From assembly GCF_035222275.1 (NCBI RefSeq), contig NC_085882.1, forward strand, positions 7,501-71,500: DNA of 64,000 nucleotides, written 5' to 3'. Numbering within the stretch: the stretch's first letter is position 1; each line of letters starts with the position of its first letter. This document shows positions 31,116 through 41,763 of the stretch, piece by piece. The stretch comes from Podospora bellae-mahoneyi (lineage: Eukaryota; Ascomycota; Sordariomycetes; Sordariales; Podosporaceae). The notes under the pieces were generated by a model that saw only the letters and a program-made list of their open reading frames with translations, was not told the origin of the DNA and searched no databases. Position numbers and translations under genes: made by a program.

Positions 31116-31253
31116 TTTGTGACGCTCGAGACCGGGAGGTCGGCGATTGATTTTGATGATAAGATAAATGAATTTTGAGCAGGGATGGAAAAAAATGAAG
31201 CTCAACAGCAGAGAGGGTTGGTTGTTCTGAGAACAATGCAAATACAAAAGTGA

Positions 31254-31338
31254 AGGTCGTGCCCGGAATCGAACCGGGGTTGCCGGAATTGTCCGATGCT
31301 ATCAGAATCCGGAGTGATAACCGCTACACTACACAACC
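31254..31338 (-). tRNA. tRNA-Gln (anticodon CUG) with intron
   Basis: On the minus strand the acceptor arms GGTTGTG and CACGACC pair over seven positions (one G-U). The D-arm is GTGTAGCGGTTATCAC. The T-arm CCCGG-TTCGATT-CCGGG is perfect. The anticodon stem CCGGA pairs with TCCGG; the loop reads TTCTGA, so the anticodon is CTG, followed by about 13 intron bases before position 38, the standard site for nuclear tRNA introns. It lies in the spacer between an MFS relic and an unknown gene and has no encoded CCA, as expected for a eukaryote. Confidence 0.87.
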
Positions 31339-31487
31339 GGACGGTTGTATCTGTCCAGTCCAGAAGGAATGTAACCCTTTGCTGTCCACACTAAACAATT
31401 GTCATGCATGTTTTCTGGATCGCCATTTCCACATTGAAGAAGCCGCAGCGACTACTCTTTACCTGACATATCACTACCTGGTATCCT

Positions 31488-32642
31488 TTACCGAGTCTCC
31501 TGTGTGTCTGGAATCTCATCCTCACCACCCCCCTCCTCGTCTCTTTCTTCCTCTTCCTGTTCCTCGTCCTCCTCGCTCTCCTCCTCAATATCCACCACCC
31601 CAATCGGCACAGCCTGCACCGCCGTACCCGTCCTCTTACTCCCGATCAACATCTTGTACGCCTCCACCACCTCAGGAAACACGTCCTGCTTCCGAAAGAA
31701 TTCCGACTGCGCCCTCATCTCCACCTCCAGCGTATCCTCCGCCCCCCTGGACGTCTGTGAAAGCAAAACCTGGCTACCCCCAATACTCTGACTGCCTGCC
31801 ATCACAGCCGGACTACTCCCTGTTCTGTGCGACGCAGAGGCAACACCGGAATACCTAGGAAAATGCATCCCCAACGCCACCACACTCTCCGGCCCGGTGA
31901 GTCCCCGACAGATGTGCAGAACCGCCCCGGAGAGAGCGGGACACTCCTTCTCAAACACCTTTTGGTGTCTCGACTCCCGCAGCAAACTGCTCCGTATCAA
32001 GTGTTGGTTGATCTCGAGTATTGCCTTCAGCGCGTTCAACCGTGTGCCCAAACTAGCGGGCCAGACGGAGGCGGCGTGGATGTACCTGATGTTGGTCTGC
32101 ACGCCGCGGGCGGTCATGATGGCTTCGAGGTCGGAGGGGGATATCGTGTCGGGGGATAGGGGGCGGAAGGCGGATTTGACGGCTGTGACGATCGCGTCAA
32201 AGGCAACGGTTTGGTCGGGGACCGGGGTGTTGAGCTCGTCGAAGCGGGCGGAGAGGTAAGAGGCAGTTTTGCGGCGGCAGGGTTTGCCCGAGGTGACGAG
32301 GTGGGAGATGAGCTGGCGAACTTCACGGTCGGAGAGGACGGTGCTGAGGATTGTGCGACAGTCTTGGATGGGCAGCTGGGAGGCGACGGTAGGGAGGCCC
32401 ATGATGGCGGAGGGGGTGAGTTTGGAGGTTGCTTTTGGTTTCATTTTGAGTCGGTTGGGGATAAGGGCACTGGTGGTTGGGATGAGGGTGAGGGGGGAGG
32501 AGAAACCTGGGTCGGTTTGTGTGCGCTGTCGCTTCGCGGCGCTCTTGCTCTTGCTAGGTGTCCGTGGGGTTGGGGCATGCATGCCGTCGCCTTTACCGTT
32601 GTCGTCGCCGTCGCCGCCGCCGTCGTCCTGGAGTCGCTTCAT
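31488..32642 (-). CDS. Uncharacterised protein, acidic C-terminus, likely nuclear
   Basis: This single-exon gene encodes 384 aa starting at the ATG at 32642 (MKRLQDDGGGDGDD). The first 80 residues are charged and low-complexity, with a basic cluster (SKSKSAAKRQRTQ) that could be a nuclear signal. A helical central domain runs from about 85 to 265 (DCRTILSTVLSDREVRQLISHL, SDLEAIMTARGVQTNIRYIHAA, LNALKAILEINQHLI). The last 45 residues are almost all Glu/Asp. I recognise no named family. The frame is fully open, base usage is ordinary and the central domain is well balanced, so I accept it as a real gene. The next gene upstream on the same strand ends 318 bp away. Confidence 0.75.
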   Translation of the reverse strand: MKRLQDDGGGDGDDNGKGDGMHAPTPRTPSKSKSAAKRQRTQTDPGFSSPLTLIPTTSALIPNRLKMKPKATSKLTPSAIMGLPTVASQLPIQDCRTILSTVLSDREVRQLISHLVTSGKPCRRKTASYLSARFDELNTPVPDQTVAFDAIVTAVKSAFRPLSPDTISPSDLEAIMTARGVQTNIRYIHAASVWPASLGTRLNALKAILEINQHLIRSSLLRESRHQKVFEKECPALSGAVLHICRGLTGPESVVALGMHFPRYSGVASASHRTGSSPAVMAGSQSIGGSQVLLSQTSRGAEDTLEVEMRAQSEFFRKQDVFPEVVEAYKMLIGSKRTGTAVQAVPIGVVDIEEESEEDEEQEEEERDEEGGGEDEIPDTQETR

Positions 32643-32959
32643 GATGCCGGGCTGATGGGGGATGGGTCTCAAGGGTATCAGCATCTCAATGCGGGACCCA
32701 AACAACCGGGCAAAGCGTCACCGCTGCCGCTGCCCGCAATGGCAGGTGAACAAGGAGCAAGTGCCTGCCTACAAAAGATGCACACCAGTGCTGGAGATTT
32801 AGGCTTCACCGGACCGAACGCGCAAGGTGTGTCGTCATCAACAGACCGCTGCCTTATATTTGCGGCCACAAAATTATACAGGATTAGAATAATTAATTAC
32901 AGGAAGAAACTACCACACCGTCACCGCAACCCGTCCCCAACCCATCCAAAAAATCAAGT
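32643..32959. other. Intergenic spacer
   Basis: This spacer of about 317 bp lies between tandem minus-strand genes. I see no specific feature. Confidence 0.4.
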
Positions 32960-35090
32960 CTAGTTGGAGATCTTGCAGAGCTTGCCGACCTGGGTGGTTA
33001 ACCAGCTGGGTTGGCCCTGGATGGTCCACCTCTCGGCACCGACGGCAGTGGGAGCCCAGAAGAGATCGTTGGGGTCGACCTCGCGCTTGATGCTGAGCAG
33101 GCGCTGGTAGTTGGTGCCGAAGAAGGCCTCGCCAAAGTTGGGCTCCATGACATCGCCCTCGTTGCCGTAACCACCGGGGCCCCAGGCACGGAGACGCTCC
33201 ATCCAGTCGTGGGTAATCTTGTTGTTGGTGGCGGCCAGCTCGGGCTCGGGGGTGCCAGGGGCCCAGCCGGCGCCCATGATGGCGAACCAGATGGCGTCGC
33301 GCCAGTGGGAGTTGGCGGCCGAGTTGGGAGTGCCCTCGGTCTGGCGGGGGTTCATGTTGTACTGGATGAGTGCGGAGCCCTCCTCGACAATGGCGCGCAT
33401 CTCGTCGAATAAGGCGTCGCGGTTGGTCGAGTTGTTCCAGACGCTGGCGGGGAACATGCGGGAGGCGGTGCGCATGTTGCTGTTGGCCACGGACTCGGCA
33501 GGGAAGTACTGGGTCCAGACGTCATAGAGGTTGTCCTTCTCGAAGAAGTTGGGGGTGAAGGCGAGACCCATGGCAGTCCACTCATCGAGGAGAGGCTGGA
33601 CGTGAACCTTGAACTGGGCGAGGGTCATGTTGGGCATCATGAAGGGGTGGAAGGTCCAGCTGTAGCCACCGGCGGCGGTGAATAGAGGGAAGACGGTGGA
33701 GTAGCCATAGACGCCCTGGGCGGCATAGTCGGGGAACTTGCGCCAGTAGGCATACATGGCCTGCCAGAAGACGGCGATGCTGTTCTCGGACTCGGGGCCG
33801 GCGTTGAGGGTCATGGAGAAACCAGCAAACTTCTGCTTGGGGTGGACCTTGACGGTGATGGAGGTGACGACACCGAAAGTGCCCCCGCCGCCGCCACGGA
33901 GAGCCCAGAACAGGTCGGTGTTCTTGGTCTCGGTGGCAGTAACGAAGCGGCCGTTAGGGAGGACGACATCGATGCTGAGGACCTGGTCGGAACCGAGACC
34001 ATACTTGCTGCTCAGGGGCGAGTGACCACCACCAGCAAGGTAACCACCGGCAACACCAACACCGGGGCACTCACCACCGACAGCGGTGACACCGAGGTTG
34101 TTGGCGGCCGCATAGAGCTCACCAACCTGGACACCGGCACCGAGCTTGAGGGCAGGGCCATTGTAGGAAGGGCTGCGGAACGACTTGACATACTTGATGT
34201 CCTTGAGGTTGTGGGTCCAGATCGAGAGGGCACCGGCGCCAGTCGACTTACCTAGGAAGTCGTGGCCCGTGTTATGGACGACAAGACGGAGGTCCTGGTT
34301 GCGGGCAAAGTTGACGGCAAGCTGAACTTGATAGACGCTGTGGATCTTCACAGAGTAGGAGGGATAGCTGCCCATCTCGCAGGTGCCGGTCTGGCCGTTC
34401 TGGGGCATGCACGTCTCGCCCTGGTAGAGGGGGGACATGACCGAGGTGGGATCACTTGCGTGAAGAGCAGACTGAGCCCAGTTGGCAAGCACATATTGGC
34501 ACTTGGCAGCATTGTAGACGCCGCTATTGGGGTAGCAGACGGCACCGATGGGGACAGTCTCGATGAGGGCGCCACCGGTCAGGAGGTTGAAGACGGTCCA
34601 GCTCAGACGGGATGGCCAGGCACGGTCACCGGGGAACACCTTGCAGTCGCCGACCTGGAAGCCCCTTGAGAAGCTTCTCTTGGTGGTTACGCCGGAGACG
34701 TCTTCGTCGAAGGTGAAGAGATTGATGTCGCTGAGGTCAAGAGCGGTAAGGTTGGCGAGGACGGCATCGGTCAACAGCAGGACCTCACCGGCATCCTCAA
34801 CCACCTCGACCTCGGCAGCCGGGGCGACGGTGGTCTCGTTGGCAGCTACAAGACAGTCAGCAACCAAGGCAACCTAACGTAACCAACATCCACCCCCGGC
34901 GGATAGGGTGATATTGAGGCATCCTAGCTTCCACGTTGGAGCAGCATGGCATCGTGGGAAAGAAATATTGGCTGGACATACGAAGGACAGACCCGTCTTC
35001 GGCGAGAATGGTTGGCTCTGTCTGGGCCAAACCGAGGCGAGCAAATGTACCCGCAAGGAGCAGGACGCGGGAGAGGGATACAGCAATCAT
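32960..35090 (-). CDS. Secreted berberine-bridge-type FAD oxidase
   Basis: Exons are 34982-35090 and 32960-34845 (664 aa). The 136-bp intron has a GTATGT donor, GCTGAC branch and TTGTAG acceptor. Exon 1 encodes a signal peptide (MIAVSLSRVLLLAGTFARLGLAQ) and splicing continues into EDGSVLPANETT. The PCMH-type FAD domain contains LRLVVHNTGHDFLGKSTGAG; the histidine near 230 is the usual site of covalent FAD attachment. VTAVGGECPGVGVAGGYLAGGG and GLGSDQVLSIDVVLPNGRFV follow. The C-terminal BBE domain is EPNFGEAFFGTNYQRLLSIKREVDP. Family members are secreted oxidases of sugars, oligosaccharides or alkaloid-like compounds, making H2O2. The fungal substrate here is unknown. High GC at third positions suggests strong expression. 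Confidence 0.9.
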
Positions 35091-37899
35091 GGTTGTCAAA
35101 AGTTGATCCAATGATGCTGGTGAGAGGAGCGGGAGGGAGTGAGGTTCACGACATCAAGAACTGCGATCTAGCAAAGGTTATGTAGCCCGCAGATCCGGGA
35201 GGTGCCGGATTGCTGCCCCCCTTTCAAAATTGCGTTTGCCCCCTCGATACCCAGCAGAAGAAGAGCCTGCTCGGATCAGTTGCCGGATCCCTATCAATCC
35301 TAGCATGAACTGGTGGTGTTGGTGGCAGGGACCCAGGCAGTTCACAACATGTCCGCGACCAGCATCCCGGGCTGCCATGCGGCGGTGTGGGGTCTAGAGC
35401 GAATTGCGACGCCTGCCCTCGTAAGAGCCAGTTGAGGTGACGGGAGAAATGGCATCATTACCGATGACATGGTAATTTACACCCCAGGCAAGTGTGGAAA
35501 GACGGATAACTATGGAAATTGTATTCCTGCCGTTCCGGATTGGCTGGACAGGTCTTGCGGCGCGTGGCACGTGGGCATGATATGATGGTGGAAGGACGTT
35601 GTAGTATGGAAAGGGGCATTGTTGTGTTACCATGATGTTTATTACCTGTACACTGCGACAACACAAAATACTTGAAGTTTCTAGACCCCGGTATAGCATA
35701 TCTGGACCTTTTTGTTTTTGGGGGGGATCGCGGGGCCCTTCGGGGAGCAGAGGTTCATCCGGTGTTGCGGGAGGTGAGATAAATGAGACGAAAGCGGGGG
35801 GAAAATGTTACCCTTCTGTGCGCTCGCCGGGACCGGCGCTTCGCCCGGTCTTCTCTTAGCACGGATTCAGTGGGTTCAAGGGGAGTCCGTGGGGTCCGGA
35901 ACGAAAATCGACAATCCCTTCTGGAACTCTCAAAGCCAGAACCATCTTCCCCACCGTCGTCGCCGGCAGCAATGAGAGCATATGAGGAGGGTTCGTTCGT
36001 AAAAAGGACACGGGCACTTGGATATAAATACCTTATGAATCATCGTGACTACGTACATACCGACATACATATCACCGACCGACCACCTGGTAAATCCTCG
36101 TCGTTTACCGCATGGCTGCACCCCAGATCTAGCCACCAAGCCACTGTTGCCCCCTTTTCCTCTTGCCTTTAGACACGGCCGCCTAAACTGCTGGAATTTG
36201 CGATTCCTCAGCAGATCAAAAAACGTGTTTGCCGTTGCCTCAACTAATGCAAGCTAAAACAGACTAAGGACTCCTTGGGCTTGCCAAGTCACTCGGTCAG
36301 TCCCTAGCCCGGCATTATCCTGCAACATCAAGCTGCCCTGGCAGTTACTGTGGAGAAAGGCACTCTTGCAAACCCGAGGGACTGTTTCCCATCTGCATGT
36401 TTTGTCTGACAGGTTGACGGCACTTCTTGTCCCAAAGTGCGCTTACTACGGTTATTTACCTTGGGTAGGCTAACGACAGGTGCGGCTCGGTATCCCGCTT
36501 CAATACCAACAACAATGTCAAATATCTGCCTCGTCTGAGGGCTTTTTTGCACATCAAGGTTGTTCGCTCTGGAAAAAGAAAAACCCATGGGATGCTTGGC
36601 CAGCTGCTTGTGCCTCCGACCTGTGTCGAGTCATGGAGCACCCTGTCTTTGTCCTCTTGGCCGAGGTCCTGGGTTGTGGGTCTTCGGCCGGGGGGACTTT
36701 GCTGTGGGAGCTTTATCCTCTGGGAGACATTCATTTTTGTGTATGTCCGTCTCTGGACCCCCAAAACTCTATCGACAGGAATCTCACCAACGAAAGTGTG
36801 ATCGGCGACAGCGACAACGATTACACGTGGTGATGCCTCTGCAGATCCGATCTTGTTGTCTACCCACACATGCGTGACAGGGGAACTCCGCAAAGATCTG
36901 CCGATTGACGATGACGAGAGATCTCTGGGACTACATAGTTGTCATGATCAGAAGGTTGATGCAGTGGTACAATATAACGACACCGCTTCTTCGTCGACGT
37001 AAAATGGCAAAGCTTTTGCACTTTATAAAACAGCAAGATCATTTCTCCTTTAATGGGCATTACATAAAAAACCAAACCCTCACACTCCACCCTTCTCACT
37101 CCATATCGGACGGGCATCTCCACCAAAGTCATGCCGGGAGCTTCCAATGAAAAGCGTTTTCACCCTGGCGGGGAGAACGGCTTGCTCTCGCCGGGATGGT
37201 CTAGCTGTCTTCCTACTTACTCGTCCGAGAAACCGTTGATCATTGCCCGGAAGGGGGTTTCCCTTGACACCAAGATTTTTGTAGCAACTGACTTGCTTGC
37301 AGCCAAGACTACTTCGCCGACTTTGCCTACCGCACATTCGCTGGGTTCGGAGTGTGTGTGGAGGCTTGGATATGTATGACAAGGGCTTCAATGTCCACTT
37401 CCCACGTGGAATAAAGGGATTCTGACTTCTTGTCGAAATGAGGGCTTCTTTTTCTACCTTTGGAACTTTCTTCTTTCCTGCAGGCGGGAAAGGCACAGGT
37501 GCGGCCACCAGTCCACTATTGTAAGAACTTTGTTGTCGCCCCCTTTTTCCACCCTGGGAATCCGCTCTAATGTAACGTACGTTGTGGTGTTTATTTGGCA
37601 CAACCCAGCCAGTTCTGCGAGCTTCTGGTGATGAGCATATTTCATAAAGCAAGGAAGTTGCTGTATTTTTGTTTTCTACTGCTACTGTTATATACCTATT
37701 TGTGCCTCGGTGTTTCTGGTACTTCCAAGTATTGTTCTTGATTGTCGTTCCCTTCGCTTCTCCGTCGCAACCTCTACACGGCTTCGATTATCCCGCCCAC
37801 AGCCCGCTGCGATTCGGCCCGTGTTCCAGACTATGCCGTTCGTTCTGTCCGGTTGTTAGACCACGGGATATTTCAGGGTGATATCAGTCGCTCGCAAAG
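35091..37899. other. 2.8-kb gene-free region
   Basis: I found no supported coding gene or RNA. The longest open stretch is minus 37080-37652 (190 codons), which has no start context, no domain and a lysine/serine/arginine-biased composition. Composition is normal, so this is not a RIP island. It may hold a long leader of the PTH11-like gene, a non-coding transcript or a decayed gene. Confidence 0.45.
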
Positions 37900-39246
37900 A
37901 TGACCCTCCTTCCTCGCCACCCACCGCACCCCAACGTGCTTGACATCCCAACACCGCCACTACAACAAGCCGGTCTCTTCATTATTTTCTTCTTCACAGC
38001 TATCGCCTTCGTTGCCTTCCTGCTCCGGCTCTTTTCCCGGCACAAAACTGGACAATGGGGTCTCGACGATGCTATGGTAGGCTGTGCCATGCTGTTCTCG
38101 CTCCTGATGATTGGGCCTTTCTATATGTGTAGGTCTAGTTCGACAAATTCCTGCTCGCGGCGAATGCTAACAACGTATAGACATCAAACTCGGATACTTT
38201 GGCTGGAGACAAGAAGACGTCCCACCAACATATGATCCAACGCCGGCATTTTGGTGGTTCTTCCTAGCACAATTGTTTTACAACCCTATCTTGGCCTTCG
38301 TCAAGGCTTCGGTACTCCTGTTCCTGCTGAGACTCGGTGGTCAGAAGCCTGGCGTTAGAATGGTCATCTACGTCCTCAATACCTTCAACGCTCTGCAGGC
38401 TATCGCCATCTTCCTGGTTGCGCTGCTCCAGTGCTTGCCGATCGAGGCCAACTGGGACTTTGCCCTGAAGGCTGACCCCAACACCCGGTGTATCGACAAC
38501 AGCTTCCACGTCATTGCGTCCTGCTTGACACTGCTCACTGACATCTTGGTTGTTGTTATTCCATTTTGGATTTTCTTGGGCCTCAAGATGAAGAAGGCGG
38601 CCAAGGTTGCTGTCTTGGGAATCTTCCTGCTCGGTCTTGCGTACGTTTCCCTTTTTTGTCACCACCGTGCTCCCAACTTCCGCTAACCTTTGATATCCAC
38701 AGTGTCACCATTATCGGCGCGGTCCGACTCAACGGCATCATCAAGCTCTTTTACAGCACGCCCGACGGCAAGGACCCATTCCACGACTTGACCGTCACCC
38801 TCTCCGTTGTCGAAGCCAACATCGCCATCGTGTCTGCCTGCGCGCCAGCCCTGCGACCGCTGTTCCGCATGTGGATGCCCGTCCTCTTCGGCGGCACCAC
38901 CGAGCGCTACGGCAACAGGTACACCCCCAACAGCAAACTGCCTCACTACGCCGACCAGAGCAATATCAAGGGCGGCAACGGCACCGGCATGCGCGCGGAC
39001 GACGTCACGCTCCAGAGCATCAAGGCGACGAGGAACCGCGACGGGCACACCGAGTGCCGGAGCGCCAGCCCGAGCGGGAGCGAGGAGGAGATCATGACGT
39101 ACAATGGCATTATGCGGACGACAGATGTCAGGGTACAGTACGACGGCGCGAGCGGGTTTGCGGTGTCACCAAGGGACAAGAGCAGGCCAAGTGTAGACTC
39201 CAAGGGGGTGGACTTTGTTGCTGTTGAGGAGAAGAGGACAGTGTAA
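37900..39246 (+). CDS. PTH11-like (rhodopsin-domain) membrane receptor
   Basis: Exons are 37900-38128, 38181-38640 and 38703-39246 (410 aa). Donors are GTAGGT and GTACGT, acceptors TATAG and CACAG; both joins keep the frame and give FYMYIKLGYFGW and GLAVTIIGAVRLNGI. About seven hydrophobic spans follow the N-terminus (LFIIFFFTAIAFVAFLLRLF first). The integral-membrane pattern with QWGLDDAMVG, C-x-P-I-x-x-xW (CLPIEANWDF) and TLLTDILVVVIPFW matches the fungal rhodopsin/PTH11-like family. No CFEM domain is present. The C-terminal 120 residues are a hydrophilic tail. These are plasma-membrane proteins, some acting as G-protein-coupled sensors of surface or host cues; this one's ligand is unknown. 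Confidence 0.88.
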
Positions 39247-39852
39247 TGGCATGAATTTGGGAATCAACAACAATGTCAAAAAAAAGGTGGTCAAAAAGGT
39301 GGTTGATGGGAATTTTCGACGGGACACTTTAGGGGCGAACCCCCCAGATCTTACAGGCGCACCCCCCTAATAGGAGTTTAAATTATAGGTACAACTAATT
39401 TTTTGGACTTTTACTACATTAATTAGCTACCTTTAACTCCTTACCTGTCTTTATATTTTCTAACTAAATCTTCGCAAAATTGCGAGACTCTAGTTTTTTT
39501 TACTTTTAAATTGCTTAAATTTACGGTTTAGCTAAATAGATTTTTACTATAAATAGTATTAACTTACTTATTTTTTCTGCAAACTTTATATCATCCCGTT
39601 GTTATACCTTTCATTTTCCTTTTAATCGAAAGTATAAATTCTATGCTTTATTTAAGTATTTTACTTATTTGAAATTTTCAAATTCTATAATAATATTAAT
39701 AAATCTTTTTATTTATAAAAGCTTGAGTAGCTATATTTTTATGGACAAGAAGCTTCTTGATAAGGCTTAAATTGAAAAGTCTGGGATTTTAAAATATTTA
39801 TATATCAACCTACAATTACTTAACTATTTTTTGTTCCTATTTTTATACTGTC
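39247..39852. repeat. AT-rich RIP island
   Basis: From about 39380 the sequence is strongly AT-rich without frames, typical of RIP-damaged repeat DNA. It leads directly into the LTR copy at 39853. The first 130 bases are the presumed 3' end of the receptor gene. Confidence 0.65.
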
Positions 39853-40159
39853 TATGACGAACCCCTATCCAGAACCTCTGAAAGGGATACTAGTTGAAGG
39901 CACTTCTAAACAATCCTGGTTCGGTACAGCTAAACAGTGTACAACAATAGCTTGTCTCGATCACAATAGTCTAGATACAAACGATTGTGACTTGTATTGC
40001 ATACTGCGGAACTGTCTATCTACACCAGCCAGTTCCTCCGTATATATAGACCTTGAGACCCTGAGGTGCTAGCCCTGCTACGGCCCCCATCACTCCTAGC
40101 ACATTGCATCCAGCAGAGTGCTCGTCGTGCTGTACCTTCGATCACCCCGAGCATCTTGC
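39853..40159 (+). mobile_element. Truncated LTR copy 2 of the TGTAACG family
   Basis: This is close to the copy at 55640: the AACCCCTATCCAGAACCTCTG start, GTTCGGTACAGCTAAACAGTG, the AGTTCCTCCGTATATA block and a GTGCTCGTCGTGCT segment shared with copy 1. It stops abruptly at 40159, where a different repeat begins. It shows little RIP change, so it is younger than the AT DNA on either side. It is a non-coding fossil. Confidence 0.65.
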
Positions 40160-40730
40160 TGAAATGGTGAGAAAACACACAAAACAACCACAACACCACA
40201 AATATACCCTCAACAGGGCTCTGAATGAACACACCTGCGTGACAGTGGCTCGCTCGCAGGCCGCACTTCACGTAGGACAAACAAAAGACTCTGTGGGCTC
40301 GCAGACTACACAGTAAGCACCGGATTGGCCTGATCAGAGGGCCAGAATTGCCTGCACGCATGCAAAGCGCAAAAATACGAAGAAATAAAAGTCGATGATC
40401 TGTCTAAAATAGAATGTCCGAAGCAGAACGTTTATATACATGACCCCTGAATCCCCGAATCCTCAGAGAGCCCCACTTCCCTACTCATACCCTCAGGCCT
40501 GTGGCCGCACCCCAAACCAGTATACAGCAGAGAGCATGGTACAGGATTAGGGGTGCGGGGAGCAAAGGGAGCAGAAGAAGGCTAGGGCTAATGAGAGAGC
40601 AGGAGGGAGCATAGGTCATGTGGAGCACGGGTAGGAGCACAGGCTAGGCAGAGCAGGGCAAGAATATCTTGGAGAGCAAGCAGGCCACCCACAAACTTTC
40701 CTTTCTTTTCTTCTTTAACTTACGATTACA
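40160..40730 (+). repeat. Second repeat family, copy A (LTR-like)
   Basis: This segment begins TGAAATGGTGAG inside the LTR at 39853 and ends near GATTACA, so it has TG...CA ends. Its right part (about 40520-40730, containing GGCAGAGCAGGGCAAGAATA) recurs at about 44270-44480. Flanking pentamers do not match, so it could be one LTR of a larger, decayed element or a partial copy. Confidence 0.5.
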
Positions 40731-41763
40731 TTAGCTATAAGAATACAGTATTAGCCTTAATCTATTACCACTTTAAGTTCGTAACAATGTATTGCAAATT
40801 AAAAATTAAATAGTCTATAATTACCAACAAGAATGTACTGCATTTCCGAGAAAACTATTATAAGTAATTAAATAAAATAAAATATTTGTATTTATTTAGT
40901 TTTAAATGCATTAAAATCTCAAAGATATAAAAGTATAAATCCTTAGGAAAATAATATTCTTATTATGAAAGAATTTTATAAAAGTCTAATAAGTACTAAA
41001 TAAGATCAAGTTAGTAAGACTGAAAAGTTTTTATTAATTAAATTTTAAAAAATAATTAAATTTGATATAATAGTTTTTAAATAAAATAGCATGTAGAGTT
41101 TTAAAGGTAAAGCTTTTATAATTTAACAATATAAAAGTTTAAAAGGTAACTTCTATAATAATAGCTACAGTTAAATAAATTTAAATTAAAATTTCGTTTA
41201 ATTTCCCCAGAGGCTATTAGATTAAAGTAAGAGAAATTGAATTTTAATTATTAAATAAACTATTAATAGCCTAAATAATCCAAACAAAGCTTCGCTTTAC
41301 TTTTTCTATAGTTAAGTTTGCGCCTACAGGGACGTACAACACATGCAGTCAAAAGTCTTGTACTACAACAAAATCTCCTATCACAACGAATGTCAATATC
41401 ATGAGGTTGGTAAATAAGCTGAGAGGAAAAAGCACTAGCTACAAGAAGAAAATAGCCGAGGCTATAGCACTGACCCTGCCCGGCTCAGAGCACACTGGTT
41501 CAACTAGATGGGTAGAACCCTAACCCTTAGCATGGGAAACTATGACATCTCCATGTAAATATGGAAAAGGAGAGAAGGCATACAGGAGAGGGACCAGTTA
41601 GTCCATAACATATGTAAGCTCGTCTAAAGAAGCATAAGACTGTTGACCTACTACTCTGCCTTTTATCTCGAGTCTTATTTCGTCGGATCGCTAACATCTT
41701 CTCTCGTATCAAGCCGTACCCAGCTGCGGCACCAGCAATAGCAAAATAATACCTAACTATCTA
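40731..41763. repeat. RIP-damaged AT-rich island, with 3' flank of the Myb gene
   Basis: 40740-41340 is very AT-rich with no frames. From about 41340 composition recovers, and the dispersed 32-bp block lies at 41516-41547. The last part is the presumed 3' end of the minus-strand Myb gene. Confidence 0.6.
41516..41547. repeat. Dispersed 32-bp block, copy B
   Basis: AACCCTAACCCTTAGCATGG followed by GAAACTATGACA closely matches 7441-7472. Surrounding sequence is unrelated between the two sites as far as I can see. Confidence 0.5.

Noticed and set aside
33842-34669. Open stretches on the plus strand (137 and 135 codons)
   Set aside because: Antisense to the berberine-bridge oxidase, which has a signal peptide, intron and full family motifs on the other strand.
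37080-37652. 190-codon minus-strand stretch
   Set aside because: Longest frame in a large gap but biased composition, no start context and no domain; not enough to call a gene.
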